Below are positions 7,278 through 15,951 of a stretch of 64,000 bases of DNA, piece after piece. The notes under the pieces were generated by a model. That model saw only the letters and a program-made list of their open reading frames with translations, made no database searches and was not told the DNA's origin. The stretch spans positions 1 to 64,000 of the forward strand of contig NZ_PYWX01000050.1 of assembly GCF_003031675.1 (NCBI RefSeq). Direction: 5' to 3'. Both the position numbers and the translations under genes were made by a program. This stretch comes from Pseudomonas palleroniana (lineage in GTDB: Bacteria; Pseudomonadota; Gammaproteobacteria; Pseudomonadales; Pseudomonadaceae). Numbering within the stretch: position 1 is the stretch's first letter; every line of letters begins with the position of its first letter.

Positions 7278-10200
7278 ATGGCAACGACCACCCTTGGGGT
7301 CAAACTCGACGACCCGACCCGCGAACGCCTGAAGGCTGCCGCGACCTCCATTGATCGCACGCCGCACTGGCTGATCAAGCAGGCGATTTTCAATTACCTG
7401 GAGAAACTCGAGGGTGGTGCAACCCTGACCGAGCTCAATGGCTTGGGCAGCAAGGACGTTGAAGAGGCCGGCGAGATCCAGACCGATCACGCCCACCAAT
7501 GCTTCTTGGAGTTCGCCGAAAGTATCCTGCCGCAGTCGGTACTGCGCGCGTCGATCACCGCTGCTTACCGTCGCCCGGAACCGGAAGTGGTGCCCATGCT
7601 GATCGAGCAGGCGCGCCTGCCGGCGCCGATGGCCGAAGCTACCAACAAGCTGGCCGCCTCGATTGCCGAAAAACTGCGCAATCAGAAGAGTGCCGGCGGC
7701 CGTGCCGGTATTGTTCAGGGGCTGCTGCAAGAATTTTCCCTGTCGTCCCAGGAAGGCGTGGCCCTGATGTGCCTGGCCGAAGCGTTGTTGCGCATCCCGG
7801 ACAAGGGCACCCGTGACGCGCTGATCCGCGACAAGATCAGCACCGGCAACTGGCAGCCGCACCTGGGCAACAGCCCGTCGCTGTTCGTCAACGCCGCCAC
7901 CTGGGGCCTGCTGCTGACCGGCAAACTGGTCTCCACCCACAATGAAGCCGGCCTGACTTCGTCCCTGAGCCGCATCATCGGCAAGAGCGGCGAACCGATG
8001 ATCCGCAAGGGCGTCGACATGGCCATGCGCCTGATGGGCGAGCAGTTCGTCACCGGCGAGACCATCGCCGAAGCCCTGGCCAATGCGAGCAAGTTCGAAG
8101 CCAAGGGCTTCCGTTACTCCTACGACATGCTCGGCGAAGCCGCACTCACCGAGCACGACGCCCAGAAATACCTGGCCTCGTACGAACAAGCTATCCATTC
8201 CATCGGCAAGGCGTCTCACGGCCGTGGGATTTATGAAGGGCCAGGCATCTCCATCAAGCTTTCGGCCCTGCACCCGCGTTACAGCCGCGCTCAGTACGAG
8301 CGTGTGATGGACGAGCTGTACCCGCGCCTGCTGTCGCTGACCCTGCTCGCCAAGCAATACGATATCGGCCTGAATATCGACGCCGAAGAAGCCGACCGTC
8401 TTGAGCTGTCCCTGGACCTGCTGGAACGCCTGTGTTTCGAGCCGCAACTGACCGGCTGGAACGGTATCGGTTTTGTGATCCAGGCCTACCAAAAGCGTTG
8501 CCCGTATGTGATCGACTACGTTATCGACCTGGCGCGCCGCAGCCGCCATCGCCTGATGATCCGCCTGGTGAAAGGCGCGTACTGGGACAGCGAGATCAAG
8601 CGCGCCCAGGTCGAGGGCCTGGAAGGCTACCCGGTGTACACCCGCAAGGTGTACACCGACGTTTCCTACATTGCCTGCGCACGCAAACTGCTGTCGGTAC
8701 CGGAAGTCATCTACCCGCAGTTCGCTACGCACAACGCTCATACACTGTCGGCCATCTACCATATCGCCGGTCAGAACTATTACCCTGGCCAGTACGAGTT
8801 CCAATGCCTGCACGGCATGGGCGAGCCGCTGTACGAACAGGTTGTGGGCAAGGTTGCCGATGGCAAGCTGAACCGTCCGTGCCGCGTGTACGCACCGGTC
8901 GGCACCCACGAAACGCTGCTGGCTTACCTGGTACGTCGCCTGTTGGAAAACGGCGCCAATACCTCCTTCGTCAACCGCATTGCCGATCAGTCGATCTCGA
9001 TTCAGGAGCTGGTGGCTGATCCCGTGGCCAGCATCGAGCAAATGGCCACGCTGGAAGGCGGTTTCGGCCTGCCGCACCCGCGTATTCCGTTGCCACGCGA
9101 CCTGTATGGCAGCGACCGCGCCAACTCCGCCGGTATCGACTTGGCCAACGAACATCGCCTGGCGTCGCTGTCCTGCGCCCTGCTGGCCACGGCCCACAAC
9201 GACTGGAAAGCCGCGCCGATGCTCGGTTGCGCGTCCAGCGAGCAAGCGACGACGCCGGTGCTGAACCCCGCCGACCTGCGCGACGTCGTCGGCCAGGTCC
9301 AGGAAGCCACCGTTGCAGACGTCGATAACGCCATCCAGTGCGCGATCAACGCTGGTCCGATCTGGCAGGCCACCCCGCCCGCCGAACGCGCCGCGATCCT
9401 GGAACGTGCCGCCGACCTGATGGAAAGCGAGATCCAGCCGCTGATGGGGCTGCTGGCCCGCGAAGCCGGCAAGACCTTCGCCAACGCCATCGCCGAAGTG
9501 CGCGAGGCCGTGGATTTCCTGCGGTATTACGCGGTGCAGGCACGCAACGATTTCACCAACGACGCCCATCGCCCATTGGGCCCGGTGGTGTGTATCAGCC
9601 CGTGGAACTTCCCGCTGGCCATCTTCAGTGGCCAGGTTGCCGCCGCACTGGCGGCGGGTAACCCGGTACTGGCCAAGCCTGCCGAGCAAACCCCGCTGGT
9701 GGCCGCACAAGCCGTGCGCATCCTGCTGGAAGCCGGTATTCCGGAAGGTGTGCTGCAACTGCTGCCCGGTCAGGGCGAAAGCGTGGGCGCCCGCCTGGTG
9801 GGTGATGATCGCGTCAAAGGCGTGATGTTCACCGGTTCCACCGAAGTGGCGCGCCTGCTGCAACGCAATGTCGCCGGCCGCCTGGACACCCAGGGTCGCC
9901 CGATCCCGCTGATCGCCGAAACCGGTGGCCAGAACGCGATGATCGTCGATTCCTCGGCCTTGACCGAACAAGTGGTCATCGACGTGGTGTCCTCGGCCTT
10001 CGACAGTGCCGGTCAACGTTGCTCGGCCCTGCGCGTACTGTGCCTGCAGGAAGATTCGGCAGACCGCGTCATTGAAATGCTCAAAGGCGCCATGGCTGAA
10101 TGCCGTCTGGGCAACCCGGAACGCCTGTCGGTGGATATCGGTCCGGTAATCGACGCCGAAGCCAAGGCCGGCATCGAGAAACACATCCAGGCCATGCGCG

Positions 10201-11231
10201 ACAAAGGCCGCAACGTGTACCAAGTGGCTATCGCCGACGGCGAAGAAATCAAGCGCGGCACCTTCGTGATGCCGACCCTGATCGAGCTGGAAAGCTTCGA
10301 CGAACTGCAACGCGAGATCTTCGGCCCGGTGCTGCACGTGGTGCGCTACAAGCGCAAGGAAATCGACCAGCTCATCGGCCAGATCAACGCTTCGGGCTAC
10401 GGCCTGACCCTGGGCGTTCATACCCGTATCGACGAGACCATCGCCAAGGTGATCGACAACGTCAATGCCGGTAACGTCTACGTCAACCGCAACATCGTCG
10501 GCGCCGTGGTCGGCGTGCAGCCGTTCGGCGGCGAAGGCCTGTCGGGCACCGGCCCGAAAGCCGGTGGCCCGCTGTACCTGTACCGCCTGCTGTCGACACG
10601 TCCGACCGATGCGATCGAACAATCCTTCGTGCGTGGCGATGCACTGGCCGCACCGGACGTGCGCCTGCGCGATGCCATGAGCCAACCGCTGACCGCCCTG
10701 AAAACCTGGGCCGACAGCAATAAGTTCAGCGAACTGAGCGCCCTGTGCACTCAATTCGCCGCGCAGTCGCAAAGCGGTATCACCCGCCAACTGGCCGGCC
10801 CGACCGGCGAGCGCAACAGCTACGCCATCCTGCCTCGCGAACACGTGTTGTCGCTGGCGGAGGTGGAAGGTGATTTGCTTACTCAACTGGCGGCGGTATT
10901 GGCGGTAGGCGGTTCGGCGGTATGGCCGGAAACAGGCCTGACCAAGGCCTTGTTCCCACGCCTGCCGAGGGAGATTCAGGCGAGGATCAAGCGCGTGGCC
11001 GACTGGACCAAGGACGAAGTCGTATTCGACGCCGTTCTGCACCACGGCGACTCCGACCAACTGCGTGCGGTGTGCCAGCAAGTGGCCCAGCGTGGCGGCG
11101 CGATTGTCGGGGTGCAGGGTTTGTCGCAGGGTGAGACGGCGATTGCGCTGGAGCGCCTGGTGATCGAACGTGCATTGAGCGTCAACACTGCGGCGGCAGG
11201 CGGTAACGCCAGCCTGATGACCATTGGTTAA
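7278..11231 (+). CDS. putA: Trifunctional PutA: repressor, proline dehydrogenase, P5C dehydrogenase
   Basis: The 1317-residue protein oxidises proline to glutamate in two steps and represses the put genes. A ribbon-helix-helix DNA-binding domain covers residues 1-45 (MATTTLGVKLDDPTRERL). The FAD proline dehydrogenase barrel lies roughly at 180-560 and the aldehyde dehydrogenase from about 640. In the latter, C915 (GQRCSALR) is the nucleophile and E881 (AETGGQN) the general base. A C-terminal segment after about 1110 resembles the conserved tail of long PutAs. ATG 7278 with GAGGA upstream is preferred over an earlier in-frame start at 7242, because the RHH domain starts exactly there. Confidence 0.97.
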   Translation: MATTTLGVKLDDPTRERLKAAATSIDRTPHWLIKQAIFNYLEKLEGGATLTELNGLGSKDVEEAGEIQTDHAHQCFLEFAESILPQSVLRASITAAYRRPEPEVVPMLIEQARLPAPMAEATNKLAASIAEKLRNQKSAGGRAGIVQGLLQEFSLSSQEGVALMCLAEALLRIPDKGTRDALIRDKISTGNWQPHLGNSPSLFVNAATWGLLLTGKLVSTHNEAGLTSSLSRIIGKSGEPMIRKGVDMAMRLMGEQFVTGETIAEALANASKFEAKGFRYSYDMLGEAALTEHDAQKYLASYEQAIHSIGKASHGRGIYEGPGISIKLSALHPRYSRAQYERVMDELYPRLLSLTLLAKQYDIGLNIDAEEADRLELSLDLLERLCFEPQLTGWNGIGFVIQAYQKRCPYVIDYVIDLARRSRHRLMIRLVKGAYWDSEIKRAQVEGLEGYPVYTRKVYTDVSYIACARKLLSVPEVIYPQFATHNAHTLSAIYHIAGQNYYPGQYEFQCLHGMGEPLYEQVVGKVADGKLNRPCRVYAPVGTHETLLAYLVRRLLENGANTSFVNRIADQSISIQELVADPVASIEQMATLEGGFGLPHPRIPLPRDLYGSDRANSAGIDLANEHRLASLSCALLATAHNDWKAAPMLGCASSEQATTPVLNPADLRDVVGQVQEATVADVDNAIQCAINAGPIWQATPPAERAAILERAADLMESEIQPLMGLLAREAGKTFANAIAEVREAVDFLRYYAVQARNDFTNDAHRPLGPVVCISPWNFPLAIFSGQVAAALAAGNPVLAKPAEQTPLVAAQAVRILLEAGIPEGVLQLLPGQGESVGARLVGDDRVKGVMFTGSTEVARLLQRNVAGRLDTQGRPIPLIAETGGQNAMIVDSSALTEQVVIDVVSSAFDSAGQRCSALRVLCLQEDSADRVIEMLKGAMAECRLGNPERLSVDIGPVIDAEAKAGIEKHIQAMRDKGRNVYQVAIADGEEIKRGTFVMPTLIELESFDELQREIFGPVLHVVRYKRKEIDQLIGQINASGYGLTLGVHTRIDETIAKVIDNVNAGNVYVNRNIVGAVVGVQPFGGEGLSGTGPKAGGPLYLYRLLSTRPTDAIEQSFVRGDALAAPDVRLRDAMSQPLTALKTWADSNKFSELSALCTQFAAQSQSGITRQLAGPTGERNSYAILPREHVLSLAEVEGDLLTQLAAVLAVGGSAVWPETGLTKALFPRLPREIQARIKRVADWTKDEVVFDAVLHHGDSDQLRAVCQQVAQRGGAIVGVQGLSQGETAIALERLVIERALSVNTAAAGGNASLMTIG

Positions 11232-11252
11232 CTGACCCAACAGGGTCAGAAG

Positions 11253-11341
11253 TGTGGGAGCGGGCTTGCTCGCGAATGCGCAATGTCAGTCGACCTCTCA
11301 TCGACTGACACGCCGCTATCGCGAGCAAGCCCGCTCCCACA
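11253..11341. repeat. REP doublet, 89 bp (TGTGGGAG type)
   Basis: The outer arms begin TGTGGGAGCGGGCTTGCTCG and end with the reverse complement. Between them is a further perfect 10-bp hairpin, TGTCAGTCGA with TCGACTGACA. It lies 21 bp after the putA stop and could act as a transcription end or mRNA stabiliser. It is the same size as the element at 23275-23363. Confidence 0.85.
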
Positions 11342-11461
11342 TTGGCTCCGCGCTTCTCTCACCCTTGCGCGTTCTGCCCCTCCATCACCCAAATCAATCT
11401 TGCTATCCAGCCTCCATTTGCGCACTTAGACTCAGGCCAACTCCTCTAAAGGTAACCCGCC

Positions 11462-13264
11462 ATGTCCGAGTCGCTGCTCAGTTCCCGCAACCTGGCTTTC
11501 GAGCTGTATGAAGTCCTCGATGCCGAGGGCCTGACCCAGCGCGAGCGGTTTGCCGAACACACCCGCGAGACGTTCGACGCCGCCATCGGCACGGCGCGAA
11601 ACATCGCTGAAAAGTACTTTGCCCCCCATAACCGCAAGAACGATGAAAACGAGCCGCGCTATGCAGACGGCGCGGCAGTTCTGATTCCGGAAGTGAAGCC
11701 CGCCGTGGATGCCTTCCTCGAAGCCGGCTTTCTCAATGCCGCCCGTAGCTTCGAAGCCGGCGGCATGCAACTGCCCACTCTGCTGTCTCAAGCCTGTTTC
11801 GCGCATTTTCAGTCAGCCAACGCGGCGTCGACGTCCTACCCGTTCCTGACCATGGGCGCCGCCAACCTGATCGAAAGCTTCGGTACCGAAGAACAGAAAC
11901 AGCGCTTCCTGCAGCCGATGATCGACGGCCGCTTCTTCGGCACCATGGCCCTCACCGAGCCCCACGCCGGCTCGTCGCTGTCGGATATCCGTACACGTGC
12001 GGAACCTGCCGCCGATGGCACTTATCGACTCAAGGGCAATAAGATTTTCATCTCCGGCGGCGACCACCCGCTGTCGGAAAACATTGTGCACATGGTGCTG
12101 GCCAAGCTGCCGGATGCGCCGCCAGGGGTGAAAGGCATTTCGCTGTTTATCGTGCCCAAGTTCCTGGTCAACGACGATGGCAGCCTCGGCGCGCGCAACG
12201 ATGTGCTGCTGGCCGGGCTGTTTCACAAAATGGGCTGGCGCGGCACCACTTCCACAGCGCTCAACTTCGGCGATAACGGCAACTGTGTCGGTTATCTGGT
12301 GGGCAAACCGCACCAGGGCCTGAGCTGCATGTTTCAGATGATGAATGAGGCACGCATCGGTGTCGGCATGGGCGCCGTGATGCTTGGGTACGCCGGTTAC
12401 CTGTATTCACTGGAATATGCGCGTGAGCGCCCGCAGGGCCGCCTGCCCGATAGCAAAGATCCTACGACAGCACCAGTCTCGATCATCCAGCACGCCGATA
12501 TCAAGCGCATGCTGCTGACCCAAAAGTCCTACGTGGAAGGCGCGTTCGACCTTGGCCTCTACGCCGCACGGCTATTTGACGACACCACCACTCTGGAGAC
12601 CGAGGCCGAGCGCAAGCAAGCCCACGAGCTGCTGGACCTGCTCACGCCCATCGTCAAATCCTGGCCGTCGGAGTTTTGCCTCAAGGCTAATGAACTGGCG
12701 ATCCAGATTCTCGGGGGCCACGGCTACACCCGTGAATACCCGGTTGAGCAGTATTACCGCGACAACCGTCTGAACCCGATCCACGAAGGGACCCATGGCA
12801 TTCAGTCCCTGGACTTGCTCGGGCGTAAATTGGCGCAGAACGGTGGTGCGGGTCTCAAGCAGTTGATTCGATTGATCGCCGAGACGGGCGCACGGGCACA
12901 GGCCTATCCGTCACTGAACGCATTGCGTGAGCCACTGGAACACCTGGTCAACCGCTTGCAAAGCGTGACGATCGGCCTGCTGACGGATCTGGCCCAAGGC
13001 AAGGTCAACAGCAGCCTGGCGAACTCGGCGCTGTACCTGAAAGTGTTCGGGCATACGGTGATTGGCTGGCGCTGGCTGGAACAGGCGATACGCGCCGAGG
13101 AAGGGCTGGCCAGGGGGAATGCGGCCGACGTCGCCTTCTATAAAGGCAAGCTCCAGGCTGCCCGGTACTTCCTGACCTGGGAAGTGCCGAGCTGCCATCA
13201 TGAACTGGCGATTCTGGAGGCACGCGACGATACGTGCCTGGGGATGCAGGATGACTGGTTCTAG
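11462..13264 (+). CDS. Acyl-CoA dehydrogenase, 600-residue class
   Basis: The flavoprotein probably introduces the alpha-beta double bond into an acyl-CoA. At 600 residues it belongs to the long class with an extra C-terminal domain, which includes P. aeruginosa FadE1/FadE2-type enzymes and DmdC. Visible blocks are MALTEPHAGSSLSDIRTRA (middle domain) and ILGGHGYTREYPVEQYYRDN (C-terminal helical domain). The substrate cannot be assigned; fatty acyl-CoA is the default guess. Good ribosome binding site AAAGGTAA upstream of ATG 11462. Its stop codon overlaps that of the convergent zapA within a CTAG. Confidence 0.88.
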   Translation: MSESLLSSRNLAFELYEVLDAEGLTQRERFAEHTRETFDAAIGTARNIAEKYFAPHNRKNDENEPRYADGAAVLIPEVKPAVDAFLEAGFLNAARSFEAGGMQLPTLLSQACFAHFQSANAASTSYPFLTMGAANLIESFGTEEQKQRFLQPMIDGRFFGTMALTEPHAGSSLSDIRTRAEPAADGTYRLKGNKIFISGGDHPLSENIVHMVLAKLPDAPPGVKGISLFIVPKFLVNDDGSLGARNDVLLAGLFHKMGWRGTTSTALNFGDNGNCVGYLVGKPHQGLSCMFQMMNEARIGVGMGAVMLGYAGYLYSLEYARERPQGRLPDSKDPTTAPVSIIQHADIKRMLLTQKSYVEGAFDLGLYAARLFDDTTTLETEAERKQAHELLDLLTPIVKSWPSEFCLKANELAIQILGGHGYTREYPVEQYYRDNRLNPIHEGTHGIQSLDLLGRKLAQNGGAGLKQLIRLIAETGARAQAYPSLNALREPLEHLVNRLQSVTIGLLTDLAQGKVNSSLANSALYLKVFGHTVIGWRWLEQAIRAEEGLARGNAADVAFYKGKLQAARYFLTWEVPSCHHELAILEARDDTCLGMQDDWF

Positions 13265-13551
13265 GGCTGGATGGCCTTGGAAATCACTTCGACCGTGGCG
13301 CTGACTTGCTCTTGGTAACGGTCGAGCTCCTGCTGGTGACGCTGTTGCATTTCGATCTGCTCGGCGCACAGGTTCAGCGCGGCCAGTACCAATAACTTGT
13401 CACCGATCAGGGTCGGGTACTTTTTCTTGGTGGTGGCCAACGAGGCCTTGAGCAGGGTCACGGCGTGCATCAGGGTTTGGTCTTCCCCGGCCGGAGCCTT
13501 GATCGAGTAATCCTCTCCGAGAATCGAAACGACCTTTATCCCTTCATTCAT
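13261..13551 (-). CDS. zapA: Cell division protein ZapA
   Basis: The 96-residue protein binds and bundles FtsZ at the Z-ring. The N-terminal globular part (VVSILGEDYSIKAPAGEDQ) and the C-terminal coiled coil (EQIEMQQRHQQELDRYQEQV) fit ZapA in order and length. Its start overlaps the upstream small coiled-coil gene by 4 bp (ATGA), so the two are co-translated. In many gamma-proteobacteria 6S RNA follows zapA; here the sequence downstream is the convergent acyl-CoA dehydrogenase gene, so that linkage is broken. Confidence 0.92.
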   Translation of the reverse strand: MNEGIKVVSILGEDYSIKAPAGEDQTLMHAVTLLKASLATTKKKYPTLIGDKLLVLAALNLCAEQIEMQQRHQQELDRYQEQVSATVEVISKAIQP

Positions 13552-13778
13552 GCGCTGACGGGCCCTGCGCTCACACGCTCAACCAACGCCTGGATGCGAG
13601 CGGCGGTGGCGCCGTGCTTTTCTTCCTGTTCCATCAGGCTCAGTTGCAGGCTGTCGTTTTCGTCCTTGGCGCGGGCCAGTTCCGCCTTGAGAGACTCGTT
13701 GCTGCCCAGCAGGTCCTGGTTCTGCTGTACAAGGTCGCTGACCAATTGTTCCAATTGACTGAGAGATGCTTCTAACAT
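13548..13778 (-). CDS. Small coiled-coil protein, TIGR02449/ZapB-like
   Basis: The 76-residue protein is nearly all predicted coiled coil with heptad leucines (LSQLEQLVSDLVQQNQDLL, NESLKAELARAKDENDSL). It matches in size and place the TIGR02449 family found upstream of zapA in pseudomonads, sometimes called ZapB-like. It overlaps zapA by 4 bp, which supports a division role. The function is inferred from context only. Confidence 0.8.
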   Translation of the reverse strand: MLEASLSQLEQLVSDLVQQNQDLLGSNESLKAELARAKDENDSLQLSLMEQEEKHGATAARIQALVERVSAGPVSA

Positions 13779-14054
13779 TTTGATTTCTCGGGCTTTTAAA
13801 AGGGCGGTGACGATAAAGAAAATTCACCTCGGATGCCAGGCTTATCCCCGGCGCACAGCCCGTTTTTTAAGGGCCGGGCCGCACTTTCGGAGCCTTAGTG
13901 ACTGCAATTCCCCCATCTGGTTCCTGAATCGGTTTAACCCCTCGTCCGATGCGACAAAAGCGCGCACGCCCTTAAGACTTTAGTCGCATGGCCGATAGCC
14001 GATACATACCCGTCTCAAGACCGCATGGATCGCGCTTCTTCCCAGGATTCCCGC

Positions 14055-15680
14055 ATGTCTCTCCGTAATATGAATATCGCTCCGAGGGCCTTCCTCGGCT
14101 TCGCGTTTATTGGCGCACTGATGTTGTGTCTGGGCGTGTTCGCCTTGAACCAGATGAGCAAGATCCGCGCAGCCACCGAAGCCATCACCCTGAGCAGCGT
14201 GCCGAGCATCCGCGCCCTGGACGAGTTCACCCAACTGACCCTGCGCCTGCGAGTGCTGTCGTACCGCCTGCTGACCAACCGCGAGCCGGACGTGCAGCAA
14301 AAGACCCTGGATGCCTTCGACCTGCGCAATCAGCAGATCCGCACAGCCCAGGCCGTCTACGAAAAGCTGATCAGCAGCCCTGAAGAACGCAATGCCTACG
14401 AGGAGTACGTACGCCTGCTGGGCCAGTACCACCAGATTGAAGAGCGCATGAAGAGCCTGTCGCGCGCCAATCAGATCGAAGCCCTGCGCGACCTGCTGAA
14501 CACGCAATTGCTGGACAACTCCGAGCAGGTCAATGCCGTGTTGACCCGCCTGCTGGACATCAATAACAACGATGCCAATGCCGCCAACCTGCAAGCCAAA
14601 AACCAGTACGACATGGCCTTTGACCTGGTAGTGGGCCTGCTGATCATTGCCACGGGGCTGACGCTGTTGTTCGCCTGGTTGCTGACCCGCAGCATCACCG
14701 TACCGATTTCCCAGGCTCTGGAAGCGGCCGAAGAAGTGGCTGAAGGCAACCTGACCCGCCCGATCAAGGTCGACGGCAACGACGAAGCCGGCCGCCTGCT
14801 GGCCGCCATGGCCAAGATGCAGGACAAGTTGCGCGACACCTTGCAACGCATCGCCGGCTCCGCCACCCAGCTGGCGTCCGCCGCCGAAGAACTGAACGCC
14901 GTCACCGACGAAAGCGCTCGTGGCCTGACCCAGCAGAACAACGAAATCGAACAGGCCGCCACTGCCGTCAACGAGATGACCAGCGCCGTCGAAGAAGTCG
15001 CACGTAATGCGGTCAGCACCTCGGAGGCCTCGCGCAACGCCACCACGTCGGCCGGCGACGGACGTGATCTGGTACAGGAAACCGTCAGTGCCATCGAACG
15101 CATGAGCAGCGACGTGCAAGCCACCGCCACCCTGATTGGCGAACTGGCCAACGAATCGCGTGACATCGGCAAGGTGCTGGACGTGATTCGCGGCTTGGCC
15201 GACCAGACCAACCTGCTGGCCTTGAACGCGGCGATTGAAGCGGCGCGTGCCGGTGAAGCCGGTCGTGGCTTCGCCGTGGTCGCCGATGAAGTGCGGGCGC
15301 TGGCCCACCGCACTCAGCAATCGACCAGTGAGATCGAACGGATGATCGGCAGCATTCAGACCGGCACCGGGCATGCGGTAGACTCGATGCGTAACAGTAC
15401 CGAACGCGCAGAATCCACGCTGAACATCGCCAAAGGGGCAGGCATGTCCCTGGACACTATCAACACGGCGATCATCGAGATCAACGAGCGCAACCTGGTG
15501 ATCGCCAGCGCAGCGGAAGAACAGGCACAGGTGGCGCGTGAAGTGGACCGTAACCTGGTGAACATTCGTGATCTGTCGGTGCAGTCGGCAACCGGTGCCA
15601 GCCAGACCAGTACGGCGAGCAGTGAGTTGTCGCGCCTGGCAGTGGATTTGAACGGGATGGTGAGCCGTTTCCGCCTCTGA
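14055..15680 (+). CDS. Methyl-accepting chemotaxis protein
   Basis: The 541-residue chemoreceptor has TM1 at about residues 10-32, a helical periplasmic four-helix-bundle ligand region to about 185, TM2 at about 190-212, a HAMP linker (RSITVPISQALEAAEEVAEG) and a long cytoplasmic signalling hairpin. The hairpin tip ADQTNLLALNAAIEAARAGE binds CheA/CheW. ATG 14055 (MSLRNMNIAPRAF) is chosen; an upstream in-frame ATG at 14025 would add ten residues before TM1. No CheB/CheR-binding pentapeptide is seen at the C-terminus. The ligand is unknown. It is a single-gene unit divergent from the zapA pair. Confidence 0.93.
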   Translation: MSLRNMNIAPRAFLGFAFIGALMLCLGVFALNQMSKIRAATEAITLSSVPSIRALDEFTQLTLRLRVLSYRLLTNREPDVQQKTLDAFDLRNQQIRTAQAVYEKLISSPEERNAYEEYVRLLGQYHQIEERMKSLSRANQIEALRDLLNTQLLDNSEQVNAVLTRLLDINNNDANAANLQAKNQYDMAFDLVVGLLIIATGLTLLFAWLLTRSITVPISQALEAAEEVAEGNLTRPIKVDGNDEAGRLLAAMAKMQDKLRDTLQRIAGSATQLASAAEELNAVTDESARGLTQQNNEIEQAATAVNEMTSAVEEVARNAVSTSEASRNATTSAGDGRDLVQETVSAIERMSSDVQATATLIGELANESRDIGKVLDVIRGLADQTNLLALNAAIEAARAGEAGRGFAVVADEVRALAHRTQQSTSEIERMIGSIQTGTGHAVDSMRNSTERAESTLNIAKGAGMSLDTINTAIIEINERNLVIASAAEEQAQVAREVDRNLVNIRDLSVQSATGASQTSTASSELSRLAVDLNGMVSRFRL

Positions 15681-15689
15681 CTAAACCTT

Positions 15690-15823
15690 TGTAGTGAGCG
15701 GGCTTGCCCCGCGCTGGGCGGCGCAGCCGCCCCAAACCCAGGCACCTCGGTCCTTCTGAAATACCGCGGTGTATTTGTTGGGGCGGCGTTGCCACCCAGC
15801 GCGGGGCAAGCCCGCTCACTACA
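15690..15823. repeat. 134-bp palindromic element, copy 1
   Basis: The ends TGTAGTGAGCGGGCTTGCCC and its reverse complement enclose inner inverted blocks rich in GGGCGGC. The reverse complement of this copy aligns along its length with the 134-bp element at 22616-22749, so the two are homologous and in opposite orientation. The size and terminal palindromes fit a REP doublet/MITE moved by a REP-associated transposase elsewhere in the genome. Confidence 0.85.
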
Positions 15824-15951
15824 GGGAAATTGTTTGTATCGGAGCCTGCCGAAAAGCTTTTGACAGCGCAGCAATTCAACAGGTTAGAATCGCTGGCACG
15901 CAGACTGCATGGTCAGTTTGCGCCCGTCTTCCCAGCCCTGGAGTACTGCCT

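Noticed and set aside
6807..11240. A 1477-codon open frame on the strand opposite putA
   Set aside because: It mirrors the codon pattern of putA (third-position GC leaves the opposite frame open), spans the control region, and has no family resemblance.
11253..11341. CRISPR-like appearance of repeated palindromes
   Set aside because: Single REP doublets scattered between genes, without regular spacers or cas genes; no CRISPR array in the window.
13779..14054. Possible 6S or other small RNA in the gap between the zapA pair and the chemoreceptor
   Set aside because: Small GC-rich inverted segments are present, but no 6S-like central bubble or known RNA could be recognised.
15769..15951. Upstream extension of the nhaP2 frame
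   Set aside because: The extra residues are encoded by the 134-bp repeat; TTG 15952 has a good ribosome binding site and gives the family N-terminus.
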